NCBI GenBank assembly: GCA_039707465.1
Contig: CM077644.1
Span: forward strand, 77,894,875 to 77,958,874
Direction: 5' to 3'
Source of the DNA: Rhabdophis nuchalis
Taxonomy: Eukaryota; Chordata; Lepidosauria; Squamata; Natricidae
DNA length: 64,000 nt
The position numbers were made by a program, and so were the translations under genes. Shown one piece after another: positions 44,154 through 57,100 of the stretch. Below the pieces are notes generated by a model. The model did not search any database. It saw only the letters and a program-made list of their open reading frames with translations, and was not told the DNA's origin. Position 1 is the first letter of the stretch. The number at the start of each line of letters is the position of its first letter.

Positions 44154-45161
44154 CTATGTTGTTTTGCTACTGCAGCTGTTACTTGTTCCAGGCCTTGAAA
44201 GGCATGGAGATTCTGAAGATGATGCTGTTGGTATATTTATCGCTGTAGATTCTCCACTGCTCTCATCTTTTGAATATAAAGCTACATTTTCTAATTGCTC
44301 AGACTCCAGGCTTTCGTTTAGGAAATCTAGTAAGAAGGATGAATTTGTCATCTCGCTAGATGTCTCTCCACTTTTTCTCATTGAAGAGTCCAGATCTTGG
44401 GCTTCGAGTTCTATGTCCGATGTAGTTTCATTTAAGAAGGGATCCTGGTCAGAGCTGCTTCTATCAGCTGATAGTTTGTCACTGGGCTTTCTCAAGGAAC
44501 AATCCACTAAAAGAGGCACTTTACGGACAAGTAACCCATCTGGAGTCTCACAAATTGGAACTGGTTTTGGGAAGGGTTTGTAATTGCCAATGGTGTTACT
44601 TTTTTGGAATCTTTCTTTACTTTTAGTCAGTGGTTTTTTCAAAAATTCTGCAAGTGAGGATTTTATTCTTGAGACAGTTGAGAGACTGGATTCCATATCA
44701 TCTATAGGTTTTTTTCCATCTGCCATAAGAATGTCTTTGTTACGCTGGGACATATTTTGAAGAATGTTTTTCTCGGTTACAACATGCCTGCTAATTGTTT
44801 TGGTGAAATGCAAATGGGTTTTCTGAACCAAAGATGCCCCTTTCTGAGAATTTACAGAAAGATTACTTAACTGCTGTTCCAAAGATAAAATCTGAATGGT
44901 AATGCGTTTTGGTTTCCTAGTAAAAGGGGTTTTTTTCTTCCTCTTTGCTCTCAGATTAGAATGAGGATATGCTTTATCTTGGATTATTGCAATAGCATCA
45001 TCGTAATTATTTTGTAGAACTGGGTTTAGGTCCATACATGCTTCATTATCCTGATTCAAATAATCAAGTGTCTTCTTTCCATATAACAAAAGCCATTGAT
45101 TCCAAGCAAACTTCCACCTGCTCCTTTCATAACTAAAGATGGGAAAGGATTCACTCATTTT
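44154..45161 (-). CDS. C1orf141: C1orf141 homologue, exon 7 (last)
   Basis: Acceptor tttttgtag, then KMSESFPIFSYERSRWKFAW onward for 335 codons and a TAG stop at 44156-44154. Contains a basic stretch (RAKRKKKTPFTRKPKR), a PFPKPVPICETPDGLLVRKV block and a Ser/acid-rich tail. AATAAA at 44101-44096 is a likely poly(A) signal 50 nt downstream of the stop. Confidence 0.85.
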   Translation of the reverse strand, partial: KMSESFPIFSYERSRWKFAWNQWLLLYGKKTLDYLNQDNEACMDLNPVLQNNYDDAIAIIQDKAYPHSNLRAKRKKKTPFTRKPKRITIQILSLEQQLSNLSVNSQKGASLVQKTHLHFTKTISRHVVTEKNILQNMSQRNKDILMADGKKPIDDMESSLSTVSRIKSSLAEFLKKPLTKSKERFQKSNTIGNYKPFPKPVPICETPDGLLVRKVPLLVDCSLRKPSDKLSADRSSSDQDPFLNETTSDIELEAQDLDSSMRKSGETSSEMTNSSFLLDFLNESLESEQLENVALYSKDESSGESTAINIPTASSSESPCLSRPGTSNSCSSKTT

Positions 45162-48100
45162 CTACAAAAAGAACGAGATAGTAAAACTATTATACCAACT
45201 ACTAGGACACAACTGTTACACATACTTAGGGAGAGCTCATACTGACACCTGTATCTCTTGAAATTATTTGAAACTATCGGTTGCCTATCTCTAAAATTCC
45301 TGAAACCACATTCATATAACTCTCAAGAAGTTCAAATTTATATCCAGACTCACACAAACCCTGCAAAGAAACGTAAGCTTTAAAAGTTTAATCCTAAACC
45401 ATAAATGGAAGTTTAGAGACAGCAACGGCTCACATTTGGATTTTTTTACATATAAATCCAGAGTAGCCGTAGCAATATAGTAGTTGGATGTTTTGAATAT
45501 TTTCTTTTTGAAAAACAAAGTAAGTTAGTCATTTGTGGTGAAAACAAATAGTACCATAGACAAAATCTAATTTATAATCTAGAACCCTGACTTCCATCCC
45601 ACTAGCCTAGCACAACGCAAAGTTCCAATTCTCTTATATGCTGATGATGCCGCTATTATCTCACAAACCCCGTAGGACTGAAGAGAGCCATCAGGGCAAC
45701 ACTTAACTATTGCAGGCAAAACAAGCTGGTCCTGAACTTTGAGAAATCAAAAATTCTAGTTTTTGCTAAAAGACCTAGCCAATACCCTTAGAAAATAAAA
45801 GGACATAGTCTGGAACAGGTTAGAACATTTAGGTACCTGAGGGTGGTTTTCCATGCACAAGGGACGTGGAAGGCACACCTGGATAACATCTTTCAAGTAG
45901 CCACTAGGTCCTCAAACGCAATTAAACATTTCTTTTACACAGGTGGCGGCCAGTTAGTACCCGCTGCCCTAAAACGTTTTGAGGTCAAAACATTGGCACA
46001 AATACTATATGGGGCACAAACAGGAATCCTCATAAAGAAAGACTTGATAGAAACCATACAATCCAAATTCCTGAGACCCATCTTGGCTGCACCCAATGGA
46101 ACTCCAAATGCCCAGTTAAGAATTGAGGCAGGTATGCCTCAAATTCAGGTAAGAGCCTGGAAGATGATGATCATCCATTGGCTTAAAATGCAATTCTTTC
46201 CAGAGGGGCTCTCCCCACTAGTGTTGATTAACAACTTCCCCTCCCCCTGGAACCAGGCAATTGAGCACAAGCTGGGCACTTATGGGCTCTCACCGGTACT
46301 CTTAATGTCCCTGGACTTTGATCAAGCGAAGCAAGTAGTAACTAATAGAATGAAGGACATGGAGTTCCAAGAAGAACTAAATAGATTACCTTTCCATAAT
46401 AGGAACAGAATCAAACAGGGTGTGTGGGAATCAGCAAGATATTTAAATGACCTCATCTTCCCAAAACAAAGAATAGCTTTCTTCAGAGCCAGATTTAACA
46501 TTCTACCTTTAGCACTTCTCCAGGGCAGGTATAGAAGAACACCTATAGCAGAACGGGTTTGTATATGTGGTAAAAGAGAAGTGGAAGATATCTCACACGT
46601 TCTACTACACTGTGAGCTATACAGAGCTTGCAGGTCTGCATATATTCTTCCCTTATTAGAGAGATTACCAGGGAGGGCAGGCAATTTTTATCTGGACTTC
46701 CTCCTCCAGGACACGAACCCGGCTACTACGCATGCAGTGGCAAAATTCTGTGCTTCCGCAATGTCCATAAGAAAAAAATTGGTTATAGAAAGATAGTTGT
46801 GATCTTGTACCAATCATTTGGACATATCTCTAACAATTTCTGGACCATGGTTTTTACATACATACTTAACGCTTTTGCACCTAGGTAAACCAGCAAATGA
46901 CCTGAACAAAATGAGAACATGTATGCTACTTTCCACTTATAATGCTGACATTTTTAAAATTATATCTTAAAGTTAGTACTTTTTAATATATGGTTAAATG
47001 TAACGTGTATTGCTGGTCTCTGACCGTAATAAAGATTTATTCTTATTTATTCTAATTTATAATCTTATTTAATAACAGTTATTGGAGAGTAGGGGGGGAA
47101 AGGCAAGATCTGGTTTAAAGACAAATATCCATTACCAGGATGCACAAATTTTCAATTGGCAAGAAGAAGATTCCCCCCTCCCCCTTGAAGTTGTTTTGCA
47201 AAAGTCTGCAATATTGCTGTGTATGAAGGCAAAGTGATAATGCTTCATGATGCCTCTTATGTAAAACTACTTTGGTACAAAGACTTTTCCAGCTATGGAA
47301 ACTGCCATTGACGCTCAGAAACAAGGTAAAGTTTCAAGAATTCCATTGTTTCCATAGTGGGCAGAGTCAGGCTGATGTAAAGCCAATCCACCACAAGCCT
47401 ATTTATCACCTTTTTCAACTATAAATACCTTCTAATACACTCAGGTAAGTTTGCTCCCTAGGTTGGGTTCACCAGTAATAAATTGGTAGAAATTCTCATG
47501 CATATTTATTCTGAATCTGAAATCCAATTGATTTCTGGGCAGGATTTAAAGTGATCCCGTTAATTCATTTTGTTATCAACTTCATGCTCTAATTTTACCA
47601 AACATTTCCAACTGTATAACTTTCATAATGTCAAACCCACAATCCCCAACTTCATTTCTTGCACTGATATAAGTAACATGCATTTTTCAATAGTAGCATA
47701 ACACAAAACTGGTTGTGCTAATACATCTTCTGTATTAGATTCATAAAAGTTATTGTTTATCTCACCTCCCCCTCTGAAAAGAACCATCATAAACTCAAGG
47801 AAATTTGGATTTTTGTGATAAAATGTTATTAGCTTACAAAATCTTAACAACAACAATAATGGTTAAAGAACACAGGGTAAGAAAATAGCACATACCATTT
47901 GATTTTGTGATTCTACTTTTACACAACCAGCACTGATTGTTTTGTACTTTGAACTTTCTAGTTCATCCATAATGTTCAGAGGCAGGAGAGGCCTTGCCTT
48001 CTTTTTTAAACCACTTTTTTTGTCATGGATGAAGCCAGCCTGAATGTTTTGTCCATCATTAATTAAATAATCTTTGGGAAGATTGGCTTTCCTTTAAAAC

Positions 48101-51100
48101 AAGAAGATGAATAATCACTAGACAATCAACATTTAAATGAATAATACTGTATTACTAGTAGTTAATTCTTAGTTCCTGCTTAGATAGCAGGTGAAAACCA
48201 CAGCCAGGGGACCTGCCTTTCTTAATCTCCAGCAAGTGTTTCAGTTGCAACCCAACTTGAGCTAATATGCTATGATCACCTCATAGTTGGATTACTGGAC
48301 TATACTATATACATGGGTTGGAGACAAACTCTACAACTAGCAGAAAATACAGTGGAAGACTCTGTTAATTCATCAAGTAAGAATAAGAACCTATTTTAAG
48401 TCCCTAATTGTTGCCTGTTGGCTTTTGGCCCAATTTTTAAAAAGCTTTAAATCCCTGGTGGTGCAAAACATCTGGATAAGTTAGCAACATCTTGCACGAT
48501 CTGCTGGCCTCACCCAGTTACTAAGGGAGGACTTGTCTCAACTTCCTTGACCACAGGACAGTTTCTGAACAATGTCTTTCTGTATCCTCAGACAGCAAGG
48601 AGTAGATCAGGATGCTGAATGTTTAGCAAGGTATATCCATTTTCTTCTCAGCTGTTCTTTTTCTCTTGAAAATAAGTTTGCCATATTGAATCCATCATAC
48701 ATAGGGAGTATGATATTTATATATTGGGTTTAAAAAAAAATCAGAATGAACTTTTGTGTGCATTTTTAATAGAGAACTTCCACTGTATAAATAATATTGG
48801 AAACAGGAATACTTTGTCACATTTGTACAAATCACAAGAAAAGCCTACAATTAAATATGGTCTTTGGGTTTCAAGATGACAGCTCATTAGAGAGATAATG
48901 GAGCTGTTTCAGTGGATATACTGTTTCAGATTTCTTCTTTCCGGACTAAAGAAAAATATTTTTAATCACCATTAATTTTCAAAAATCTGGCAAAACAGCA
49001 ATTTTTTTTCTGTGGAGAACTAGAAAACTATACAATTGTCAAATATTCTCTGAAAGCCCTCTATAGTTTTTGGGTTAGTGGTGACCAATGACAGTCAACT
49101 AAGGTGCCTTTCAGGTTTTAATTAGTGTCCATTTATTTTTTCTTTCATTATATCTCTTTTGAAGTTCTCTTTGATTTTGAGATTTATGAGTGTATGTTTC
49201 TGGAATCTCAAACTAATTAAGTTTTCAAGCTGACTGAGTTTATTTTTTTCCCTTCTGACTGTTCAATTATTAAACAGATTTTTGTAACAGCTTTAGAAGT
49301 TTATTTGCTTATAAAAGGGAAAAGGGCTGTTGTGAGTTATACAGTAATCGATCAACATACATAACAAGGATTTTTATGTGGAGAAGGTAGTATTCTTTGG
49401 TTTTGTTTTACTAATTTTCTGTGAGAAACCCAAAGAGAGACATGGATTGATTAAAAAAGACATCAACTATACACTATTAAAACTGTCTTGGGGGGTTTAT
49501 CTCTGTTTGTACCTTCAAGTTAGCCCAAATGGTGCATTACACTGCAATGATGTTTGAATCAGGGTACCTAAAATCTACTAACTTAAAGAATGCATAAAAA
49601 TTCAGAAGTTTTAATTTCTATGGAATTGAAATTTCCATGTTGGTCAGACCAATTTTATACATGAAGTCATGGCTCTTGTTGTTTCAATATTTCCACAAGC
49701 AAAGTCAATGGAAAACCAGCAGGAAATAGGACATCATTCCCACATCTGCTGGTCATTCTGTTTAGGTAAGTAACTATTGGCTTATTATTGAAGCTATCAC
49801 ATTTTTATTTATCCTATGTGCTCTTTTTAAATCTTCTTAGATCTTCTTAGATGATTGTGGGAGGGTTAAAAAATGTATAATCTACCTAAATGTTAACATA
49901 TATTTCGATCACATCCTGTATGACCTTTCTCTCAAAGAATATCACAGCAGATAACTTGGTTAGCTAACGTTCAATATTATTATACCAATGAGAATTTTAT
50001 CCATCTGTTTTTCGGTTATGATTCTCTTTGCCTTATTTGGATTTACTTTCCTCCAATCATCAGCCCCTGCTGTCTGTGTGTTGACAACTTCTATGTCTTT
50101 CTTTTTTTAACTGCAAGAGGGAGCTCCAACATAAAGAATATCTACAAATGATATAAATAATGCCAGTTTTTGATGTAAAAAATGCCAGGATTTTAAAAGT
50201 TTCTTTTAAGAGTTTAATGGGTATAGCTAGGGTGTAACGTTTAAGACCTGAAGTTCCTTCAAGAATTTTTTATTTCTTTTTGCTTCCAAGGTCCCTTCCA
50301 AACCTATTATTCTCTGTTCTCTATTATAGTATCTAAATGTTATAAAGAATCTATATCTTACTCCAAATTGGATAATTTGTCCTAGTCTTATATAACAAAA
50401 AGAGTTGAGTAGAAAATGACACACTAAGAAAACAAGATAATGAGAAGAGTCCAAACATAATCATTTATTGATTTCTCTGTTAGTTTACCACAAATTAAAG
50501 ATCTTTTTAAAAGTAGATTATGTATAGTAAAAAGTAAAGTAACTAAATTAACAAAAAACCAACAAGATTTGAATGTAAAATTGCATAATTTTTACGATAA
50601 ATCTGAAAAATTGACAAGCAATTCCAAATTAGAACTCAAGATAAAGAAATTAAAGATTTGCAAACAGAACACAAAGAACTGTTTTTAGTTTAGAGAAATT
50701 AAATGACAAAGTTAAACAAGTGAGAAACTAAACAGAAAGAACTAAAAAGGATTACAAAAGTAATTTGAAGTTTACTAGGATATTCAAAGATTTAAGAAGG
50801 ATGTGAATAGGGAAATGAAAAAAATACTTAAAACTAGTCTTGATTTGGATATGAATGAAATTTTGGAGATTCATGAAATGTATAGCATGTAGAAGCAAAT
50901 TGCTACATGATATATATTGTGGTAGGGGAAGTTGTTGGAAGGGTTGAACAGAGAACACCAGCATTGTATGTCAAGGGTATATTCCCAGCAGGATCACCCA
51001 AAAATTAAAAGTCATTCTAGCTTCCCAAAGAAATGGGTAGCCATATTGGACAGTAGTGATATAGGAAGATACTGGAGGAAGATGCTTGTTTAGTGACAAT

Positions 51101-54100
51101 GGCATCACTCTGTTCTCCACATGAGAAAGCAATGGTAAACTGCTCCTGCATTTTTACTAAGAAACCACATGGATACATGATTGACAGCTATAATGCCAGA
51201 TGATGGGCCTCCAAGATTGAATGGTACTCAACATGCGATACACCATCAAAGCTGACACCAACCGGTGCATAGAAAAACTTCAGTAGTGCAAGTTTGGAAA
51301 TTGTAGAGAGACCTAACCCCTAGATTTGCCAAGAGTCGGACACGACTGAATGGATAGCATCATCAACAACAATATGCTGCTGAAGATTTGTCAGAATGCA
51401 AATAGTGTTTATAAGGTGACTACATTAAAGCCTTAAGGAAATTAACTTGTGGATGTTCCCATATAGAAAACAAAATTCAAACGTGCAAAGGCAGAATTAC
51501 AGTGGGAACATGAAATATAAGTAGCAAAAATGTGGGGAAGCTTAGCACAATGAAGATTAAATGAATCAATTACACACTGACATTTTAGGAACCTATGAAT
51601 TGAGATGAACTGAACTTGAACACTTTCAATCAGAAGATCACACCACTTACTACTCAGGACATGAAAAACTAGTATTGAGACAGTGAGTTTTCATAGGTGA
51701 GAACAGGACCTGGCTACAATGCAACAATGACCAGATAATATATACCCGTTGTCAGCCCTGAAGGCCATATTTTACTTTGGATCTTCAGGGCTGCCATACT
51801 TAGTGGATGGGCATGCTGTGGGGAAATGGAAGGGGGATTGGATGGAGTTGGAGTGAGATATACAGCCATAACAGCATTCTTTTCCCTGGGAGTCGAGGAC
51901 TTTCAGTCTGCACTTGGAGAGGCGTGACTGGGAGACATCTCCAGTTGGACCAGTGTTTTGATTGGACCATGTGATGGACATGTGGGGGCAGGGGCCTTGA
52001 TTTTCCTTCAGGTGGGGAAAACCCAGGGGACTTTCAGATTGGGGTTTTCCCAGATGTGCCAATATGACATCTCTAATGAAATGGAAATTTGAGGAAAATT
52101 ATTATTTATTTTATTTATTGTATTGCCTGCCTTGGAGTTTTACTTCTGTTGGGGGGTGTTACTTGGGACTCTGGCACCCATGTTCCCTGAAAAAAAAGAC
52201 CCAGTCTTATTTTATTTTGGGCTCCCCCCCTCCCAGCGCACACAAGAGCTGGAAAGTGTGCGGGGACTGATGGTATGCAGCTGCAGGCTGCCGGTCCCTT
52301 GATCAGCGCATTCTGAGACTGCACAGAGTAGAAGGCAGATGATCCCAATGCACAGAGAGGAAGGCAGGTGATCCCAACATGCCGCGCAGACTGCAGGAAA
52401 GCTTTGCCCCATCGCCGCTTGACTTTCTCACGGCCTTCATAATGCGTTCAGATTACATGCCTCTCCCTGCACCTCTACTTCTGTCTGCTGCCAATGACGC
52501 TGCACAAAGACAAGCCTCACGCAGCCAGCTGCCACTCCGGCCCACCTTTCTCACAGCCCATGCGGTGCATCCGGCCTGCCTCCCCCTGCACAGCAGGCAG
52601 AAGCAGAATTTTGGGTTTATAATTTTATTATGAGTTTGTATCACATCCAAAATTTAGATTTATCTTATGGAAGAATTATGAAATATCCACGATGGAGGAA
52701 TCAGATGCCAGAATTCGCAGAAATGGCAAAACTGACCTGTTTGATCATAGAAAAAGCAACAAACGTTTTTGGAACATTTAAAACCTTATAAGGACATTTT
52801 GTTGAAGAAGAAAGACATGATATCATGATCTATTTCTCCAAATCACCTGAGAGCAATGCAAAAGTAATGGGAAGGAAGTTTAACAAAAAGAGCCAACCTA
52901 GAACTAAGGAGAAATTTGCTACCAGTGTGAACAATTAACCAGTGGAATGGCTTGCCTTCAGAAATTGTGGCTGTTCCATCCCTGGAGGTTTTTAAGAAGA
53001 GATTGAACAGCCATTTGTCCAGAATGGTATAGGATCTCCTGCTTGTCTCCTGGGTTGGACTAGAAGACCTCCAAATTCTCTTCCAACTATGCTATTCTGT
53101 ATTCTAGATCTGAAGACAATGGATTAAATGAGCTAAATGGATTTGTTTAATATTTAATGAAGGAAGGACAATAAGATTGCCATTATCTGTTGAAAAAGTC
53201 AGAAGTCACAAATTTCTTAACTTTATTTTTTTTAAGTCTTGCACTTTTTGTTTGTTTTCCTTTTTTGATTTGTCTTTTATTTCTAGATAAAGAAAATGTC
53301 AGTTTCTTTTAACATTAATATTCTAGGTTTCAATGCTAAGAAAAGACTTCAATATCTAAGAGAAAATTATTATAAATTTTCATTTTATTTTATGATTTAG
53401 ATGGGCTGATTGAAGGGAAGGGAAGGAAAGGCTTTCTTCACAAAACTGATGGAGAGATGATGTCACAGATTTTTCTACTTTTTACTTTACTTTTAAATAT
53501 CCTTGTCAATAAAGATAAAGGTTCCTCTCATACATATGTGCAAGATGTTCCTGACTCTAGGAGGCGGTGCTTATCTCCATTTCAAAGCTGAAGAGTCAGC
53601 GCTGTCTGAAGATGTCACCATGGTCATGTGGCTGGCATGACTAAATGCCAAAGGCGCATGGAATGCTGTTTGTCAATAAAGAAGGCCTAATAAATTATAT
53701 ATTTTTAATAAGAATTATCTAAAATGTATTGGTATAATAGGCATTGGTTTTGCGTTGAAAGAAGCACAATATAAATGATACCTGAATTCAGGATTCAGCT
53801 AATTAGTCCCAAAACTATTGCTTGTTCAGATAAGATTTTCAGGATTTATTTATTTATTATCAGATGCCATGGCTAAAGGTAATTCTAGATGGCTTTCAAT
53901 CCTAAACTTACATTTATACAGTATGTGTAAGTAAATTGGGGGCTTGCAAGGTTGTTGTTTTTCTGGAAAGAGGAAATTAAAGAAATTCCCATTTCCTTTT
54001 ATAGCGGGACTGTGTCTCACTGTTTTTATATCGTATCCTTGCCAGTTCCCTCCCTCTGATGTGGGATTAAGGGCAACACTCAAATATTTCTACCAGTAAA

Positions 54101-57100
54101 CATAAAAATGAAAATGATTTACAGCTCTCATTTTAAAGAAAAACATTTTTTTTCTAATTATGCTTAATTACCTTTCATCCTGGCCAATCGATTGCAAATG
54201 ATCTTGAATAGGTTCTCTTCTGGCCTCAGCACAAATAGCAGCTTGATTTATTATGTTATCTGAAACAGAAGGACGTTTTATTTTAAAAATGCAGTGCTGT
54301 CAGCAAAAAGAAGCCATTTGTTTCTCTCACACACAAAAATGCTTAGTGTAATTATTTCAGTTGGACATTCTCATTCTAATGCCTTTTAGATACCATGTTT
54401 CCCTGAAAATAAGAAAGGGTCTTTTTTTTTTTTGACACCCCCAAAAAAGCGCTTGGCCTTATTTTCGGGGAGGTCTTATTATTTTTGAGGTGCAGAAGGC
54501 AGAGAGCGTGGTCATCTCATGGCTGCTGCTGTGTTGCAATATTTTCAGGGAGGGCTTATTTTCGGGGAGGGCTTGTTTTAGCGCATGTATTCAAAAGCCC
54601 AATTGGGCTTATTATCCAGGGAGGTCTTATTTTCAGGAAAACAGGGTATTTTGCACTACAAGTGATTTGCAGCCAATATAACTTGGTTGAGAATTAAAGG
54701 GCCTGAATTCTAATCTACCCAGACAGAAACTAAGTTAGGGAAAATTGGATTACAGTTGGATGGACTGTTGGAAAAAAATGGAGAAGATATAATTAAAAGG
54801 AAACATAACTATGATTGAGATTGATCTAGGATTGATTCACATGCTAGCGCAATGTCAAATTACACGCTATTTACCCTGTGGAGCCAGTGAATCACAAAGA
54901 CAGTTTCAAGGCCTTTGGTCCACTTGTTTGCATTTTAAGATTAGGCTAATTCACATTTAAGAATGTTTTCATCCAGAATTAAATCTGTCACTTTGGGGAA
55001 ATGTGTTTGGACTGGCATCTTGTTTAATGTTTGAGTTAGTCATTAGGAAATATTCAACATTATCAGTAACATTTGAGCTGAAGAAAATCTCCAGCATTAT
55101 ATTTGTTAATTAATTAATTAATGCATTAATTCATTCTCTTCTCTGGTTCACGTCTTGTGACTGGCTCCTTCACTTCCAAACTTTGCAGCCTATTGTTGCT
55201 TATTCTTGTAACAAAGCTACAAGCAACAAACTTATTTGAATCAATCGTGCATATTGAAATGGATGATTGTAACAAAATATTATGTCTTTACATTTATTTT
55301 AAAGCATCAGTTATAGAAAATAAAGTACATTTAAATAAATCAAACTTAATCCAAATGCTATTTGTTCAGGAATCCAAGCTAATTTTTTTGCACTTTTGAA
55401 GTTCACTCTTAAGATATACAACGCTAAAATAATTCTTTCAACTGTATTGAATATCTGATCCAGTCCTCCCATTCCTGAAATCTACGTGTTATTTAAATGC
55501 ACTTGCTGAGGTTCAAAATGAGTATTTATTTTCTCCAACCTTTTTTCTTTCCGATTGATGTCTCTGCATTCCAATTAACAGAGGTTCTTGCGGGCAACAA
55601 ATTCAGCTGGAAAAGATGTGCAACATAAGTTCAAAATATAACTAAAGGTAGAGATGGTGCCTGATGTAACGTTATCAAGCCAAGTTGCTTTCACACATCA
55701 TGAATGACCATTGTCAATTATTTATGATCATCTTACTTGGTGTTACAGGCAGGGAAACCGTATCTGTGTGATTCATTGCGATGAACCACTTATGTGATCC
55801 AACTCATTTTTGGGTTATCTGTAATTTCCTTCCCTCAACTTCCATGATTTGCAGTGGACTTAACTGAAGTCTAGAGGCATAGATTTTCATTACAACTCTT
55901 ATCAACGTGTGCAAACAAGACATCACCTTTTGATATTCCACTTTTCTTAATATGGGAAAATTTTCAGAAAATCTTTTCTAAACAGTTCTGATATCATTGT
56001 TATCATCAGCCATTCAATCGTGACCGACTCTTGGCCACGCTACGGATCTGATACAGCAGATTCTTATTTGCAGGAGCCTTTTAAAATGGCACTTTTCCAG
56101 ATACATATTTGAATGTACTCTCATATAATTGCATAAACCCGCATTGAAATGGCACTATCAGCACAGAGGCCCTGTACACTGTTATTTTCTGTTTGCCTAC
56201 AGGGTTGAAAGAGTTCATTATCGGTTATTATTCACTTTTTCTGACTAGTCATCAGATTTTTATCTTTCTCTTTCTCCTTGCTGTCTCCAGCTAATCTGAC
56301 CATAGCAAAGTTAATGAAAGCTTAACTGCTGGAATTTAATTCAGATTGTGATCATGCTGTGTGTGTGAGTGTGTGAATTATGCCAGGACTAAATGGTAAT
56401 TTCATCTTAGTTACTATCTTATGAAGACATACAGTCTATGTATTAATTTCAATTAACAGATATATTTGTTTGCATGAGCTATCTATTCAGGAGCATTGGG
56501 CATGCTCAAAAAAGTTAGGATGGCGACCATGACTGAGAGCTTTGATCATACCATTACAGCCACCATCTTGAGTTTTTTTAACCACACTTTCCAGGAACTG
56601 CATTATCCAATCTTCTGTGCCTAAAACTTCAACCATTTCCTTCTATTTAAAAAAAAGATGATGAAAAGGGAGAAATCTTACAGTTATTGCTAACTATCAT
56701 AAGGGAAAAAAATACCTCCACCCTTTTGAACATAAATACTTTCTACCATTATCTTTTCTCTTGGGAAAGAAATCCAAAATCTGTTCTTTTTCCTCACAGT
56801 GTAATACGGGAGAGACAATTTTGTGTAGTAGTTAAAGGCTAGAAACCAGGAAATGTTAAGTTCTAGTTCCATCTTAGGAACAAAGCCAGCTGAGTGACTT
56901 TGGGCTAGCCACTCTCTCTCTCAGCCCTACAAAGCGGGAAATGGCATGCCACGTTTAAAAATGCTGCCAAGAAAATGGTATAAGTGGAAACCAAGACCGA
57001 TGCGAAAGCACAAAAAAGAAGAATGGAGTAATCAGAGGCAAAATTATGGCATTTCAGGAAACAACTGAGTGTAAAACAAAACATTCAAAGGAGAGTAAAA

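Noticed and set aside
44080..44583. 167-codon + strand open frame
   Set aside because: It is antisense to the last C1orf141 exon, which has the splice site, poly(A) signal and homology.
54172..54259. Idea that the C1orf141 homologue is a pseudogene
   Set aside because: All seven exons keep an open frame and splice sites, and only one junction is ambiguous, with at least one in-frame solution; decay would be expected to leave more damage. Kept as an open question in the findings.
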